NCBI RefSeq assembly: GCF_947495825.1 | Contig: NZ_CANMAH010000006.1 | Location: 141,452-205,451 of the forward strand | DNA from: an uncultured Psychrobacter sp. | Lineage (GTDB): Bacteria > Pseudomonadota > Gammaproteobacteria > Pseudomonadales > Moraxellaceae | Direction of reading: 5' to 3' | Length of the DNA stretch: 64,000 bases | Shown: piece by piece, positions 26,732 to 35,715 of the stretch | How the letters are laid out: each line of letters opens with the position of its first letter | How positions within the stretch are numbered: position 1 is the stretch's first letter | Made by a program: the position numbers and the translations under genes | Notes under the pieces: model-generated | Told to the model about the DNA's origin: nothing | The model's database searches: none | What the model saw: only the letters and a program-made list of their open reading frames with translations

Positions 26732-27454
26732 ATTATGTCCTTTAGAGCTACAAGGTCTAGATAGCTTCCATCATAATCCAAACTTATTATTATGCAACCA
26801 TATACGGTCGCTTAAAAGTTTTTGTTGCTAAAAATAATCAACTTAACTTAAAAGAGCATTTTCTGTCTTTTTAGGTTGTATAAATTAGGAATTTGTGATT
26901 GTTAATTTTTCGCTAAAAAATCATCCGCAGCCTTTGTATATACTGTGTATCCGCTGTTTTTACTAAAATGGATATAAGTGAACAAAATTGTGAGATTTAG
27001 GTAGCTGCTAGGCATTTATTTAACAAAAAACTGGTTAGCTATTTTTCTTAGTTTATGTTTTTTAAGGTTTTTTTATCTAAGTTTTTAATATTATGTATTT
27101 TTTATTATAGATTCGGCGGTTATAGAGCGTCCTAATGTGGATTTTTAATTTTTGTAAAAAAATGAGATGAATAGGTTAATATTTAAGCAATACTAGCGAA
27201 ATAGTTTTACCTTTATAAGAATAAACATAAGCTAGTTGATATACAAACGTAATAATCAATGGAAACTAGGTGTTTATACATGAGCAATTAACACTTGAGG
27301 CAACATAAGCTTTAGCCATGTTCTCCTTAAACTTACTAAAATTAAAATACTACTAAGCTATTAACTATTAGAAATTGCTGGTTATCTTGCTACTGTCTTT
27401 ATTGGACAGCCTTAGTTTTTGCCAGCCACTATATGCCAGCTATATGAGGATATT
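26732..27454. other. long AT-rich intergenic region upstream of the cytochrome/amine oxidase genes
   Basis: About 700 bp without a credible gene on either strand. The stretch 26800-27200 is very AT-rich with T and A runs. It probably contains the promoter and regulatory sites for the cytochrome-amine oxidase genes, but I could not identify a convincing hexamer pair or operator. No tRNA or structured RNA was found. Confidence 0.4.
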
Positions 27455-28894
27455 ATGAAGCCACTTTCTATGATGTTATCGGTGCTTGTGATTGGTTTCA
27501 CTTCCAGTACGGTAATGGCTGAAGATGTTAACCTATCAAGCGCTAGCCTACCCAATGTAAGCCCAGCCAATAGCGATTTGGTCAATCGAGGAGCGTATAT
27601 TGCACGCGCAGCTGACTGTATGGCTTGCCATCGTGAAGATTATGCTGGCGGTGTCGCACTTGAGACGCCAATGGGTGAGATTTATGCAACCAATATTACC
27701 CCATCGAAACGCTATGGTATCGGTAACTATACCGAAGCCGACCTAAAAAAAGCACTGCAAAAAGGTCGTGCACCCGATCATATGCTTTATCCAGCCATGC
27801 CATATCCTTCTTATAATGGTATGAAAGATGAAGACATCAGCGCATTATTTGCCTATCTACAGACGGTTCCCATCGTAGATGAGGCCCCTGATTACGAAAC
27901 CAATCTACCGTTTCCGTTTAACTTTCGCAGTCTAATGTTAGGCTGGAATGTTCTCAATGTTCCTTCTACTAAAAGCCGTGAGGGATTGACGCAGACGCAG
28001 CAACGCGGAGAGTATTTGGTCAATAATCTTGCTCATTGCGGTACTTGTCATACTCCGCGTAATAGCACAATGGGTTTTGATAACGACAATTATTTAGCAG
28101 GTGCCCAGCTTGGAACATGGCATGCGCCCAATATCACCCCCAATAAATCGAGCGGTATAGGTAACTGGAGTGAGCAAGATATTGTCACCTATCTGCGTAC
28201 AGGCGAGCTGGATCAACGAGTCTTTGCTGGTGGACCTATGGGAGAGGTGGTATCGCACAGTACTCGCTATTTAAAAGATGCGGATTTAAACGCTATTGCT
28301 TCTTATCTTAAGACCGTACCTGATGTTCAAACGGACGATAAGGTACATCCGGTTGATGCGTCACGTTTACCAACCCCAATCAGTGAATCAATCACTCATG
28401 ACCTGCTTGCTCAAAAAGACTACTTAGCACAGGCAAAAGCCGACGTTCAGGGTGGCAGTAATTCACCAGAAGCATTATATCTTGCTGCTTGTGGTAGCTG
28501 TCATGGTGTCGATGGTTATGGCCAACCTGACGCTCGTTATGCACCTATTGTGGGTCTAAGCAGTATCCGCCGCGAAAAGCCGGATGGTTTAATCAATGTT
28601 ATTCTTCATGGTGTTGATGGCGCAACCAATACCAGTCCTAAGATGCCTGGCTTTTCAGAAGAGCTAAGTAGCGAGCAAATCGCTGGTATTAGCAATTATG
28701 TACGGGTGAACTTTGGTAGTTTAGATAGTAGTGATGTCAGCGCTGCTGATGTCGACCGCGTGGCAACTACAGGCGCTAATCAGCCTTTTTTGATTAAGTA
28801 CGCAGGTCTGCTTGCGATACTAGGTCTTATCGTAGCTATCGTCATTATCATATTTATTGTGCGAGCGTTCATACGTTCTAGGCGTCATCGTTAG
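27455..28894 (+). CDS. tri-haem membrane-anchored cytochrome c (dehydrogenase cytochrome subunit type)
   Basis: I start at the ATG at 27455, which follows GAGGATATT and gives a signal peptide (MKPLSMMLSVLVIGFTSSTV, cleaved near MAED). An upstream TTG at 27419 would add 12 residues. The 479-aa protein has three CxxCH haem motifs: CMACH (C55), CGTCH (C195) and CGSCH (C346). Each is in its own cytochrome c domain. A C-terminal anchor, YAGLLAILGLIVAIVIIIFI, precedes a basic end. This is the architecture of the cytochrome subunit of alcohol, gluconate and sorbitol dehydrogenases, which pass electrons to ubiquinone or an oxidase. Its dehydrogenase partner here is probably the flavin amine oxidase 190 bp downstream. 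Confidence 0.92.
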   Translation: MKPLSMMLSVLVIGFTSSTVMAEDVNLSSASLPNVSPANSDLVNRGAYIARAADCMACHREDYAGGVALETPMGEIYATNITPSKRYGIGNYTEADLKKALQKGRAPDHMLYPAMPYPSYNGMKDEDISALFAYLQTVPIVDEAPDYETNLPFPFNFRSLMLGWNVLNVPSTKSREGLTQTQQRGEYLVNNLAHCGTCHTPRNSTMGFDNDNYLAGAQLGTWHAPNITPNKSSGIGNWSEQDIVTYLRTGELDQRVFAGGPMGEVVSHSTRYLKDADLNAIASYLKTVPDVQTDDKVHPVDASRLPTPISESITHDLLAQKDYLAQAKADVQGGSNSPEALYLAACGSCHGVDGYGQPDARYAPIVGLSSIRREKPDGLINVILHGVDGATNTSPKMPGFSEELSSEQIAGISNYVRVNFGSLDSSDVSAADVDRVATTGANQPFLIKYAGLLAILGLIVAIVIIIFIVRAFIRSRRHR

Positions 28895-29087
28895 TTGAAT
28901 CAATGAATTTAACTAGTAAAACAGGCAACTTAACAAATGCGTGTTAGGCGCTTATTATAAGACATAGATTCAGTGTAAGTCAGTAGAGTATTAAAGCTTA
29001 GCGTCATAGACAGATTATATGAGCTGAACCAATAATAAAAGTGAATGCCTACCGCCATACACGAAAATCTACTTTAAGGATATTATT

Positions 29088-30689
29088 ATGAAAGACATGC
29101 TTCAATCACCAACGCGGCGCCAACTGCTCTCGATGATCGGTAAAACAGCGGGTGCAACTGCGATGTATCAAGCAATGACTACCTTAGGATTTGCTTCTGA
29201 GTCTAGCTTTAAAGAATCGATGGACCTAAAAGGAGCGCCTCCAGGAGCGAGTATTGTCATTCTTGGGGCAGGTCTTGGCGGTCTAACCGCTGCTTATGAA
29301 TTACGTAAAGCAGGTTATGATGTTAAGGTACTTGAGTTCCAAAATCGAGGTGGTGGACGTAGCTGGACGCTCAACAGTGGTGACAGATATACTGAGCTTG
29401 GCGGTGAGGAGGTTACCTGTGATTTTGAAGAAGGTAACTATTTTAACGGTGGGCCTTGGCGTTTACCAAGTCATCATTATGCAGTATTTCACTATTGTAA
29501 AAAATTCGGTGTTGAGATGCAGCCTTTTGTGCAGACTAACGACCGGGCTTATCTGCATCGCTCTACGCACTTTGGCGGTGTACCGCAGCGCCTAGGAGAT
29601 GTAAAAAACGACATACAAGGCAACATAGCTGAGCTACTATCAAAGGCGGTCAACGTTGGCGGACTAGATCGTTCAGTGAATACTGAGGATAAAGAAAAGC
29701 TGCTTGAGGGCTTAAAAGGCTGGGGCGTACTAGACAAAGACTATCGCTACAGAGCCAGCAATGAGACTACCAAACATCGCGGCTTTAGCGTCTTCCCTGG
29801 CGGTGGCCTTATGCCCAATGAAAAACCCTCAAAGCCTCTACCTATTAGTGAGATATTAGACTCTGGTATGTGGTCAGACATTTATGCCAATCATATGACC
29901 TACGGCCATCAACCAACGATGTTCCAGCCAGTAGGCGGTATGGGCAAAATCGGTGATGCGTTTACTCGTGAGTGCCGCGATATGATTGAGTTTAATGCCA
30001 AAGTCACTAAGATTCATCAAGATGAAAGTGGTGTGACTGTCAATTATGTCGATAGTAACAGCCCGGATGGTGCGACCAAGACCATACGTGCTGACTGGTG
30101 TGTCTGTAATATCCCGCTTACCGTATTGACCCAAATCGATATCAACGTCTCAAAATCGATGAAAAAAGCAATGGCAGCAGTGCCGTACGACACCTCTTAT
30201 AAAGTTGGTCTCGAGTTTAACCGCCGCTTTTGGGAAGAAGACGAGTGGATTTTTGGCGGGGTCACTTATACTGATATGCCCATTACACAAATCGCTTACC
30301 CGTCAGAAGAGATGTTCAAAACAGGGACAGGGGTACTGTTAGGAGCCTATGGTTTTGGCCCAACTTCTTATAAGTTTAATACATTAACGCCAAAGGAGCG
30401 TATTAACGCCGCCCTTGCTTATGGTAAATACATTCATCCGCAGTATCCAAAAGAGTTCCGTACAGGTACGTCAGTGGTGTGGCACCGTATACCATGGACC
30501 TTAGGTTGTTATGGTATTTGGAGTGAGTCGAGCCGTGACCAATACTATGATCAGCTATGTAGTATCGACAACCGTATTGTACTGACAGGCGAGCATTGCT
30601 CACATATTCCTGCATGGCAAGAGGGCGCTATTTTATCCGGCATTGATGCAGCCAATCGTCTGCACAAAAAGGCAAAAATGCTTGGGTAA
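29088..30689 (+). CDS. Tat-exported flavin amine oxidase/dehydrogenase
   Basis: This 533-aa FAD enzyme is of the flavin-containing amine oxidase family. It has a twin-arginine leader (SPTRRQLLSMIGKTAG, R10-R11) and should act in the periplasm. The FAD dinucleotide-binding motif is ILGAGLGGLTAAYEL (G60-G65), followed by EFQNRGGGRSWT. The C-terminal FAD contact is TGEHCSHIPAWQEGAILSG. Members oxidise amino acids, polyamines or cyclic amines. Several, such as nicotine-degrading NicA2, use cytochrome c rather than oxygen as acceptor. The flanking haem proteins suggest the same here, making it a dehydrogenase. The substrate is not predictable by eye. Confidence 0.9.
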   Translation: MKDMLQSPTRRQLLSMIGKTAGATAMYQAMTTLGFASESSFKESMDLKGAPPGASIVILGAGLGGLTAAYELRKAGYDVKVLEFQNRGGGRSWTLNSGDRYTELGGEEVTCDFEEGNYFNGGPWRLPSHHYAVFHYCKKFGVEMQPFVQTNDRAYLHRSTHFGGVPQRLGDVKNDIQGNIAELLSKAVNVGGLDRSVNTEDKEKLLEGLKGWGVLDKDYRYRASNETTKHRGFSVFPGGGLMPNEKPSKPLPISEILDSGMWSDIYANHMTYGHQPTMFQPVGGMGKIGDAFTRECRDMIEFNAKVTKIHQDESGVTVNYVDSNSPDGATKTIRADWCVCNIPLTVLTQIDINVSKSMKKAMAAVPYDTSYKVGLEFNRRFWEEDEWIFGGVTYTDMPITQIAYPSEEMFKTGTGVLLGAYGFGPTSYKFNTLTPKERINAALAYGKYIHPQYPKEFRTGTSVVWHRIPWTLGCYGIWSESSRDQYYDQLCSIDNRIVLTGEHCSHIPAWQEGAILSGIDAANRLHKKAKMLG

Positions 30690-30721
30690 TGTTGATAACC
30701 ATAATAAATTCAGAGGCTGTC

Positions 30722-31360
30722 ATGGACAATATAAGCATGAAAAAAACGACATTTAAAATGCTAACTGTGATGTCACTTAGTATGATAAGCAGTGCAGCAT
30801 TGCTAGGCTGTAGCCAAAAATCAGAGGATGTAGAGACAATAGCAAGCAAACAAGATGCTGTACTACCAGTTAATAATCAAGCCAGCCGTAACACTGGCGC
30901 TTGGGGCGGTGTATATATGACTCGTGATGAGTTAAGAGCGCCAAATATCAACATCGTCGACGATAGCTCATTGCCAAATATGGAAAATGATCCCAGCCTT
31001 ACAAAGTGGGAAGCTAAGTTTGAAGGTCAAAATGCTTTTGTTACTACCAATGGTAAAAAGCTATATCATGATTCATGTGCAGGCTGCCATATGCATGAAG
31101 GCGAGGGTGCTCAAGGTGCAGGCTATTACCCACCATTAGCAAATAACAGTAAAATGCAGTCGAAATACTACATTATTGATATATTGATTAATGGTTTTCG
31201 TGGCATGCCGTCATTTCATATGATGATGGACGATGAGCAAATGGCCGCTGTCACTCAATATGTCGTCAATGATTTAAACGGTTTTAAACAGACTGTTACT
31301 GCTGAAGATGTGGCGCAGCTAAGACATGCCAATCCACCAGGTTATGATCCAAGCGAATAA
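30722..31360 (+). CDS. mono-haem cytochrome c lipoprotein
   Basis: This is a predicted periplasm-facing lipoprotein (212 aa) with one haem site, CAGCHMHEGEGAQG (C119), and a likely axial methionine in FRGMPSFHMMM. I start at the ATG at 30722, which follows GAGG. The signal then reads through SLSMISSAALLGC with a good lipobox. The frame also opens at an ATG overlapping the previous stop (TAATG at 30687-30691), and that start would delay the signal. It is tightly linked to the amine oxidase and is the probable direct electron acceptor, handing electrons to the tri-haem protein. A terminator follows. Confidence 0.88.
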   Translation: MDNISMKKTTFKMLTVMSLSMISSAALLGCSQKSEDVETIASKQDAVLPVNNQASRNTGAWGGVYMTRDELRAPNINIVDDSSLPNMENDPSLTKWEAKFEGQNAFVTTNGKKLYHDSCAGCHMHEGEGAQGAGYYPPLANNSKMQSKYYIIDILINGFRGMPSFHMMMDDEQMAAVTQYVVNDLNGFKQTVTAEDVAQLRHANPPGYDPSE

Positions 31361-31406
31361 GTGCATCACAACCAACCTTAGGTAATAGCTACTAATAGTC
31401 ATGTAT

Positions 31407-31442
31407 AAAAAAGCGCCCGATCATATGATTGGGCGCTTTTTT
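31407..31442. terminator. bidirectional rho-independent terminator
   Basis: The 16-nt arm starting AAAAAAGCGCCC (31407-31422) pairs with the arm ending GGGCGCTTTTTT (31427-31442) around ATAT, with one mismatch. It separates the convergent cytochrome and tolB genes. Confidence 0.92.
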
Positions 31443-31501
31443 ATGTGTGCGAAGCAAGAAATAAGCTGGTATTAAGGCGACAAGTTTATAGAGCTGAAGG
31501 C

Positions 31502-32794
31502 TTATTTGGGGCTTGATGACCATACTGGGGAGCGGATAACGCCTTGACCAGACTTACCAAATGACGAACCTCCATTTAGGGACTTAATGGTTAAGACCCC
31601 ATTACCGCCTTGGGTGGAGGCATACACCACACGCTTGCCATTAGGAGAGAAGCTTGGGGCTTCGTCAATACCTGTGTTACCAAGGTTTGCAGTTATAGCA
31701 CCGTTACTGTTCATAATCGCGGCTGATCGCCCACTTAAAAATGCAATTTGTGTGCCGTCACTACTAAATTGCGGGCTGGTTGCATAACCGCTATTAGAGA
31801 CTTTGGTCGTTCGACCTGAGCCAAACTCATAGCGATATATCTGCGGTTTGTTAAAGCCTGCTCTATCAGAGACAAACACAAAAGACTTACCGTCTGGTGC
31901 ATAGTTTGGTTGGACTTCACTGCTTGGCCAGTTTGTCAGTTTTTTAAGGTTACCACCACCTGCACTCATCTCATAAATATCAGCACTACCCTCAAAGCTA
32001 CTAGAGAAGAGTATCTTGCTACCATCAGGGGAGAAAGAAGGGCTTAGGTTACTGCCTTTATAAGGGGTAACAACGGTCGCTGCACCGCCGCTGACATTTT
32101 GCACATAAATCAATGGATAAGATTTATCGCGCTGTACGGTATAGGCGATACGCGAAGCATCGGGCGACCATGTAGGCGAAAATATGGAGCCTGCTACCTC
32201 AGTAATGGTTCTGGCGTTCTCGCCATCGGCATCCATAACTTTTAGGCGAGATATTTTGTCTTTTCCGCGTCCTGTCTCTTCAATATAAGCAATACGACCT
32301 GAAAAGTCACCTGGTGTACCAGTGATCAGCTCATAGACTTTATCAGCGATGACGTGCGCGGCATAACGCAAGCTTTCTTGATTATTATCAGCGCTTAAGC
32401 TTTGCTTTCCTTGAAGTACACGACCAGATTTGACATCAATTACCTCATAAGTAGTCTCAATTTTACCGCGATTGGTACGGGTGCTACCGACTACTAAATA
32501 CGGAATACCTAAGCTTTGCCACACTGGTAATGTCTCTGCCAGCTCACTACTGCTGCGCGGTTGCTGAGGCAGGTCTTTGCTAGTCACATTGAGCTCAGTT
32601 CTACTCAAATCATTTAAGATAATGGGTGATAGCACAGAGTCGCCAGCGAAAGGCACGAAGGCGACTTGGTTTTGTTGAACTGGAATCTCGTAGTCTAACT
32701 CTAATACGACGGGAGCCGCGTATACGCTAGGAGCAATAAGTAGACTTGAGGTGCTAGCAAGTAAGCTAAGCAACAGTTTTTTGTGAGTACGCAT
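31502..32794 (-). CDS. tolB: Tol-Pal system beta-propeller protein TolB
   Basis: This periplasmic protein couples the TolQRA motor to Pal and outer-membrane constriction at division (430 aa). The signal peptide is MRTHKKLLLSLLASTSSLLI with cleavage after residue 26 (VYA-APV). The N-terminal domain (27-165) is followed by a six-bladed propeller built from PD40/WD40-like repeats, each with an FSPDG, YAPDG or WSPDA motif. It is the last gene of tolQ-tolR-tolA-tolB. The usual next genes, pal and cpoB, are missing, and a terminator and convergent genes follow. Confidence 0.96.
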   Translation of the reverse strand: MRTHKKLLLSLLASTSSLLIAPSVYAAPVVLELDYEIPVQQNQVAFVPFAGDSVLSPIILNDLSRTELNVTSKDLPQQPRSSSELAETLPVWQSLGIPYLVVGSTRTNRGKIETTYEVIDVKSGRVLQGKQSLSADNNQESLRYAAHVIADKVYELITGTPGDFSGRIAYIEETGRGKDKISRLKVMDADGENARTITEVAGSIFSPTWSPDASRIAYTVQRDKSYPLIYVQNVSGGAATVVTPYKGSNLSPSFSPDGSKILFSSSFEGSADIYEMSAGGGNLKKLTNWPSSEVQPNYAPDGKSFVFVSDRAGFNKPQIYRYEFGSGRTTKVSNSGYATSPQFSSDGTQIAFLSGRSAAIMNSNGAITANLGNTGIDEAPSFSPNGKRVVYASTQGGNGVLTIKSLNGGSSFGKSGQGVIRSPVWSSSPK

Positions 32795-32930
32795 GACTGG
32801 ATTTGGCTCCTAAAATGATATGACAATCGTTTTTTATATACTTTAATTGAGTATTACGGTAAGACAATATTGCCATTGGTGCAAGTTTTTTAAGATAAAA
32901 CCAACAATAAATCAGCCGTCTATCCTCTTA

Positions 32931-33953
32931 TTAATTGCTGCCTTTAAATCGTATGGTAAAGGTGGGGTATTTGGGATCGTCAGTATCAATCGGTAAATTA
33001 CGAGTATTTAATACCGCTTGTTTGGCCGCTTCATTGACAGCTGAATCAGACCCTGAGACAGAGACGTTAACCACATCTCCATTACTATTGACCGTTATGG
33101 TCAAGGTTGCCTGCTGAATTGAGCCTTTAGCTGCTACCGGTGGATTATAGTTGCGCTTAATTAAGCTTACGATCTCACTATTGCTTGCACCGCGACTACT
33201 CGTCGACGCACTGCTATTACTGCCTGTTGATTGCCCTGAAGTGTTGGGGCTTCCAGATACTGTCGATTTTCCATCTGCTTCTAGGCTAAAATTTTTGCCA
33301 GCATTATTAGTATTACCCGTTTCTATCTCCAAATTGGCCTGTGTATTGTTGGGGCGTTTGATTTTAGGCGGATTATTCTCTGTATAACGAAAAGACTTTA
33401 AACGTGCGCGCTCAGCATGAAGCTGGTTTTGTTTGTCTTGTTCTACTTGGTTCAGCTCTTCTAGGGCGGTCTCATCTAGCTGCGCTGCCAGCTCGGCCAT
33501 ATTACGCTCATACTCCTGCATCTGCTCAATACGCCGCTGATGCTGCTCCTGACTCATTAGTACTGGTTGGTCCGCTGGCGCATCGGAGCGCGTGAATACA
33601 GGCTCTCTTTGCAGGTTTGATGATGCATTTGTTTGACTAATATTGCTATTACTGTCTGTAGGTATAGGCTCACTGGTCGCTGTATTACTAGTACTACTCG
33701 CAGCCTGAGCTTGCATCGCTGCACGGTTGGCCAGTATTTGTCCTTGCATCTCAGCCAACTCTCCTGGCGTGACCATAGTGGTTTCGATATTGCCAACGGT
33801 TTCTAATTCGGGCTGCTGGTAGGTATAGACCAGCAAGCCAAGTACGATGCCATGAGCCAATAGACTTAATAGCAAGGGTAGGGTCAGCCCATTACCTTCG
33901 GGCGGAGTTGGGATATAGACGGCAGGAGCATTATTCATGATTGTGATACTCAT
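32931..33953 (-). CDS. tolA: Tol-Pal system inner-membrane linker protein TolA
   Basis: This 340-aa protein spans the periplasm between TolQR and TolB/Pal. One membrane segment is at about 24-45 (LPLLLSLLAHGIVLGLLVYT). The central coiled-coil is short (QRRIEQMQEYERNMAELAAQ and on), compared with the long Ala/Lys/Glu repeats of E. coli. A Ser/Thr/Asn/Gly linker follows. The C-terminal TonB/TolA-like domain is at about 255-340 (SEIVSLIKRNYNPP, KYPTFTIRFKGS). Codon 6 is a second possible ATG. It lies between tolR and tolB. Confidence 0.92.
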   Translation of the reverse strand: MSITIMNNAPAVYIPTPPEGNGLTLPLLLSLLAHGIVLGLLVYTYQQPELETVGNIETTMVTPGELAEMQGQILANRAAMQAQAASSTSNTATSEPIPTDSNSNISQTNASSNLQREPVFTRSDAPADQPVLMSQEQHQRRIEQMQEYERNMAELAAQLDETALEELNQVEQDKQNQLHAERARLKSFRYTENNPPKIKRPNNTQANLEIETGNTNNAGKNFSLEADGKSTVSGSPNTSGQSTGSNSSASTSSRGASNSEIVSLIKRNYNPPVAAKGSIQQATLTITVNSNGDVVNVSVSGSDSAVNEAAKQAVLNTRNLPIDTDDPKYPTFTIRFKGSN

Positions 33954-34028
33954 TGACGTGTGTCATCAGGTTGCCTACTGGATTCAATCAAGCGTATATA
34001 AAGAATAATTGTTTTTGATTTAAGCCTA

Positions 34029-34487
34029 TTATAACGTAGGCGTAGGTAGAGGAGCACCTGTTAATAGCCCCACCTTCTGAATACCTGCTTGTTGCAAATT
34101 GGCCATCAAGGTCATGATTGCACCGTATTGATTGTTTTGATCAGCGTTAATCATTACCTGAAGCGGTGGCATGTCAGCGTTACTATTTTGCGATTGCAAG
34201 TTGGCTAAGGTGTTGATCAATTCAGGCTCACTAATAGGCATGTCTATGTTGTTTTCATAGCTGATAAAAATCTCACCGCTACTTGTCAATGACACGATGA
34301 CAGGCAGCTGGTTTTGGCTCATCGTATTGGTCTGCTCTTTTGGTAAATCGACATCGACCCCCGTGGTCAGCATTGGTGCTGTCACCATAAATATCACCAG
34401 CAGCACCAGCATAACATCGATATAAGGTACGACATTCATCTCAGCATTAAGTGCTTTTTTCTTGCGGCTGTAGGGGTTTGGTTTCAT
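34029..34487 (-). CDS. tolR: Tol-Pal system motor protein TolR
   Basis: This 152-aa ExbD/TolR-type protein forms the proton channel with TolQ. The single membrane segment carries the conserved aspartate in NVVPYIDVMLVLLVIFMVTA. TGVDVDLP follows, and the periplasmic domain continues to the end. Its start overlaps the end of tolQ by 4 bp, indicating translational coupling. Confidence 0.97.
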   Translation of the reverse strand: MKPNPYSRKKKALNAEMNVVPYIDVMLVLLVIFMVTAPMLTTGVDVDLPKEQTNTMSQNQLPVIVSLTSSGEIFISYENNIDMPISEPELINTLANLQSQNSNADMPPLQVMINADQNNQYGAIMTLMANLQQAGIQKVGLLTGAPLPTPTL

Positions 34488-35221
34488 AGCCCTGCCACCT
34501 GACCTTCACCAGCTCTACTCTCATTATTTTTATGCGCTTTATTTAGTGCATTTTGAGTATTGGTCTCACGCTGTAGCATTCCTGTCATCTCATCACAAAA
34601 TAAGGCGCGCGACTCGTATAGCTGGCCTGACTTTGCTGTAAAGTGGTTATACGCTAATACGGCTGGAATAGCTGCAAATAGCCCCATCGCCGTGGCAATA
34701 AGTGCTTCAGCGATACCAGGGGCGACTGAAGCAAGGGTCGCTTGTTCTGTCTGCGAGAGACCCAAAAAGGCATTCATAATACCCCAAACCGTACCAAATA
34801 AACCCACATAAGGCGCTACCGAACCGATGCTGGCAAGGGTGGTAATACCGGACTCAAGTAGCTGCTGCTGACGACCAAGTCCAACGCGTAGCTTACGCTC
34901 GACGCCATCGATAATGTCATCTTTGGGTTGACGTTTTTTGTGCATTCTTAAGTATTCAGAAAATCCAATATAAAAAATCTGCTCAAGCCCTTGACGCTCA
35001 GGCGAGCCTTGGACACCCTGATAAAGTTTGGCCAAATCCTCACCTGACCAAAACCACGTTTCGAACTGATCATCGAAGTTTTTGGCAGTACCGAGGCGCG
35101 CACTTAGACGAAAGATAATAACCCAACTAACCAAAGAGGCTAGTAATAGCAATCCCATCACCATCTGCACGAGCAGACTTGCTTGAGTAATAAGATCGAT
35201 AATGTTTAATGATTCAGGCAT
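34484..35221 (-). CDS. tolQ: Tol-Pal system motor protein TolQ
   Basis: This MotA/ExbB/TolQ-type inner-membrane protein has three membrane segments (245 aa): about 16-38, then the pair within ASIGSVAPYVGLFGTVWGIM and PGIAEALIATAMGLFAAIPA. Those two blocks are the family signatures. It is the first gene of tolQRAB. No ybgC thioesterase precedes it, unlike in E. coli. Confidence 0.97.
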   Translation of the reverse strand: MPESLNIIDLITQASLLVQMVMGLLLLASLVSWVIIFRLSARLGTAKNFDDQFETWFWSGEDLAKLYQGVQGSPERQGLEQIFYIGFSEYLRMHKKRQPKDDIIDGVERKLRVGLGRQQQLLESGITTLASIGSVAPYVGLFGTVWGIMNAFLGLSQTEQATLASVAPGIAEALIATAMGLFAAIPAVLAYNHFTAKSGQLYESRALFCDEMTGMLQRETNTQNALNKAHKNNESRAGEGQVAGL

Positions 35222-35715
35222 GTAACAGGCTCACTGATGATTAACAACAATTGACCAAAGCTGAGGCCCTGATCAAACAACCCTAAAAGATACAATTTAT
35301 GTTTGTTGTATGATAGCTAATAAATATATTTTATTATTTATTTCAACAATTTAATAAGAAGACAGCGTTTGGATAATAGTATCCTCTCTATGACAATAAT
35401 ATCTCAACCCCTTAGTTTACTGTTAAATAGACAAAAGGTCATTATTAATATGTTTAATGGGTAGTAGAGAGTTTTTGGATTAATAGTTTGATAATGTGTT
35501 TTTACCGTGTACTATTGTTTGTAGATCACATTTAATATTGATTTTAGGCGTGTAAGGCATGGGTAATGATTGAATTTGTGCACGGGTTTCTCTAGAATGT
35601 TGCGCTTTGTTACCGCTGTCTTTTTTTATGACGTCATCATTGCTTTGTTGACGTCATCTTTATTTTAGACACAAATAAACTTGTTCTTTTCACTGGCCAG
35701 TTGGGATTGACCCTT
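35222..35715. promoter_or_regulatory. divergent control region between tolQ and the purine permease
   Basis: About 490 AT-rich bp serve divergent promoters. The side near the permease carries two TGACGTCATC sites (listed separately). I see no gene in the remainder. Confidence 0.45.
35629..35658. promoter_or_regulatory. tandem TGACGTCATC operator pair
   Basis: TGACGTCATC occurs at 35629-35638 and again at 35649-35658. The palindromic cores TGACGTCA are spaced exactly 20 bp apart, two helical turns, so that bound dimers would sit on the same DNA face. The pair ends 57 bp before the permease ATG at 35716. The cognate regulator is unknown. Confidence 0.55.

Noticed and set aside
27419..27454. 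TTG start of the tri-haem cytochrome
   Set aside because: The ATG at 27455 has a GAGG site and gives a clean signal peptide.
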